Assembly: GCF_036850765.1 (NCBI RefSeq)
Contig: NC_089492.1
Span: 163,864,296 to 163,928,295 of the forward strand
Direction of reading: 5' to 3'
DNA from: Saccopteryx bilineata
Lineage: Eukaryota; Chordata; Mammalia; Chiroptera; Emballonuridae
DNA length: 64,000 nucleotides
The notes under the pieces are model-generated. The model did no database searches and was not told the origin of the DNA. It worked only from the letters and a program-made list of their open reading frames with translations. Shown piece by piece: positions 62,700-64,000 of the stretch (positions are counted from its first letter, which is position 1; every line of letters begins with the position of its first letter). The position numbers and the translations under genes are program-made.

Positions 62700-64000
62700 C
62701 AACACTGACCAGGAGTCAAGCAGCAGCAGTGACCATGGTGTCCAGAACCTTCTGTGTCCTCCAGCTCTGCATGGTTGACTTTGTCAGTGCCAATCCTATG
62801 GACCTTTTTTTTTTGCCTTGAAAACCTGAATTGAGCATCTGCCTTGTGCCACAGGCTTTTGGCAGGTTATTTTAATAAATCCTTCTGACAACCCCTGGGG
62901 GTAAAAGTGATATCCCTGTTTAACAGCAAGATAATCAATAAAGTAAGGCCCATCTGTGAGTAATGAGCGTCGGCGTCCTGACTTAAGCTCAGGTCTGTGG
63001 TACCCCAGGTCCCTGGCCAGCTTACTTCTTGTTCTGGCAGAATTCGTGCTGGACTCCCCCAGGACAGGCGCACAAATGCCCTCCTGGGCTTTCCTCCAGC
63101 TGCTTCCCATGAACTGAGGAGAGAGTCCCTCACTCTCCATGGGTTCTTTTTCTTTCAGTGATAGTCTGGGGACCCTTGTTTGTTTAGTTCTTTTTTATTT
63201 TTTATTTTTAAACTGTCGTTTGCATCAGCTCAGGAATGTGTTACCTCAGGACTGGCTTTCCTGGGTTTGCTACTTACTCTCGTGGGGATCTTAGACAGTC
63301 ACTTATGCCCACACTGACTGCACTGGAATTTCCTGGTTAATGTCACAATTGTGTATTCATTCTGCATTTTTTAAGGCCAAAGAAGACTTGTGTCTCAGGC
63401 GCTGTCTTGCTTATCTCAGGGGTTCTGAGACAATCCTGGGCCCAAATCACCCAAGTTTCCCTGGGAGGCTCCCCCACAGTCACTTCAACTAAACAACCAC
63501 AGTTCAGAGAGACAGAGGCATGGACCCCCATGTCCCATGGACATGACTGAGACTGACTGGCTCTTTGGGCATCTCTCAGACAAAACTCAGTGAGATAAAA
63601 ACTGATGCATTTGTGGGGCTGTGCAGGCAACAAAATGCTCCATCTTTCTGTCCCACATTCTGTTGGGGCCCCAGGCCTGGCCCCACACTGGCTCTCCCTC
63701 AGTAAATCTACTGCAATTCATTTATTCTTTCTGTGAGTTCCTCAGCGTCTCAGCCTCCTTGGATCTGCGTACTTCTATCTTTCTTACTGACAATGAACTC
63801 CTGGAGGGTAGAGGCTGTTTCTTGTTCATTCTTAGGTCTTTGCAGCCCACCTAGGGTCTGACGGAGCACCTGCTCTGTCAGTGTTCAATGAGTGGAACAC
63901 CCAACCCTCTTCCTGCCATTTCACCAGCCAGGTGACCTCTCCAGGTGCTAAGCAAGGCCCCTTGATTCTCGAATGAGACCTGGAACACAGGGGGCCCCTT
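62700..64000. other. Unrecognised REG4 intron/upstream sequence
   Basis: I looked for the missing REG4 exons (signal peptide and a CAPGWFYHKSNCYGY-like segment) and did not find them. An L2-like fragment is likely at 63780-63900. Nothing else is identifiable. Confidence 0.5.

Noticed and set aside
62796..63140. 114-codon minus-strand frame as a missing REG4 exon
   Set aside because: It has no signal peptide, no C-type lectin cysteines and no resemblance to the REG4 N-terminal segment.

Overview
The window is mammalian nuclear DNA: split genes with GT/AG introns and dense interspersed repeats. The dominant repeats are tRNA-derived SINEs of bat type. Several families are present, including ones beginning GCCCTGGCCGGTTGGCTCAG and GCCTGACC(A/T)G. 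Bat (Chiroptera) is therefore the best reading. Genus is not settled; a rhinolophoid or emballonurid-like bat is my guess from SINE style. The ketogenic gene HMGCS2 is intact, which argues against an Old World fruit bat.

Gene order matches human 1p12: PHGDH (+), HMGCS2 (-), REG4 (-). (1) Positions 1-3.55 kb hold the last four coding exons of PHGDH (serine biosynthesis) and its poly(A) signal. (2) 3.6-11.8 kb is intergenic or HMGCS2 3' UTR/last-intron sequence, with ERV LTR fragments, SINEs and a hAT MITE. (3) 11.86-35.47 kb holds all nine coding exons of HMGCS2 (mitochondrial HMG-CoA synthase, ketogenesis). They rejoin in phase to a 508-codon frame with Glu132, Cys166 and His301 in place. A TATA box and a DR1 PPAR element lie upstream. 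(4) 35.6-52.9 kb is intergenic and repeat-rich, including a nested LTR-in-LTR and an inverted LTR partner. (5) 53.25-60.01 kb holds the last three coding exons of REG4 (secreted C-type lectin); its 5' exons lie beyond the window.

The three genes are unrelated metabolic or secreted-protein genes sharing conserved synteny, not an operon. The most unusual material is in the repeats. There is a 5S rRNA/SINE/SINE chimeric retroposon bounded by one 14-bp target-site duplication and later split by an LTR (61.2-62.4 kb). There is a SINE-in-hAT-in-SINE nest (21.6-23.4 kb), a head-to-tail SINE dimer with a single target-site duplication, and a recent tandem duplication of part of a MIR. I found no CRISPR array, operon, phage or bacterial feature, and no sign of a novel protein-coding system. 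All identifications come from reading the sequence against remembered families; no database search was run.
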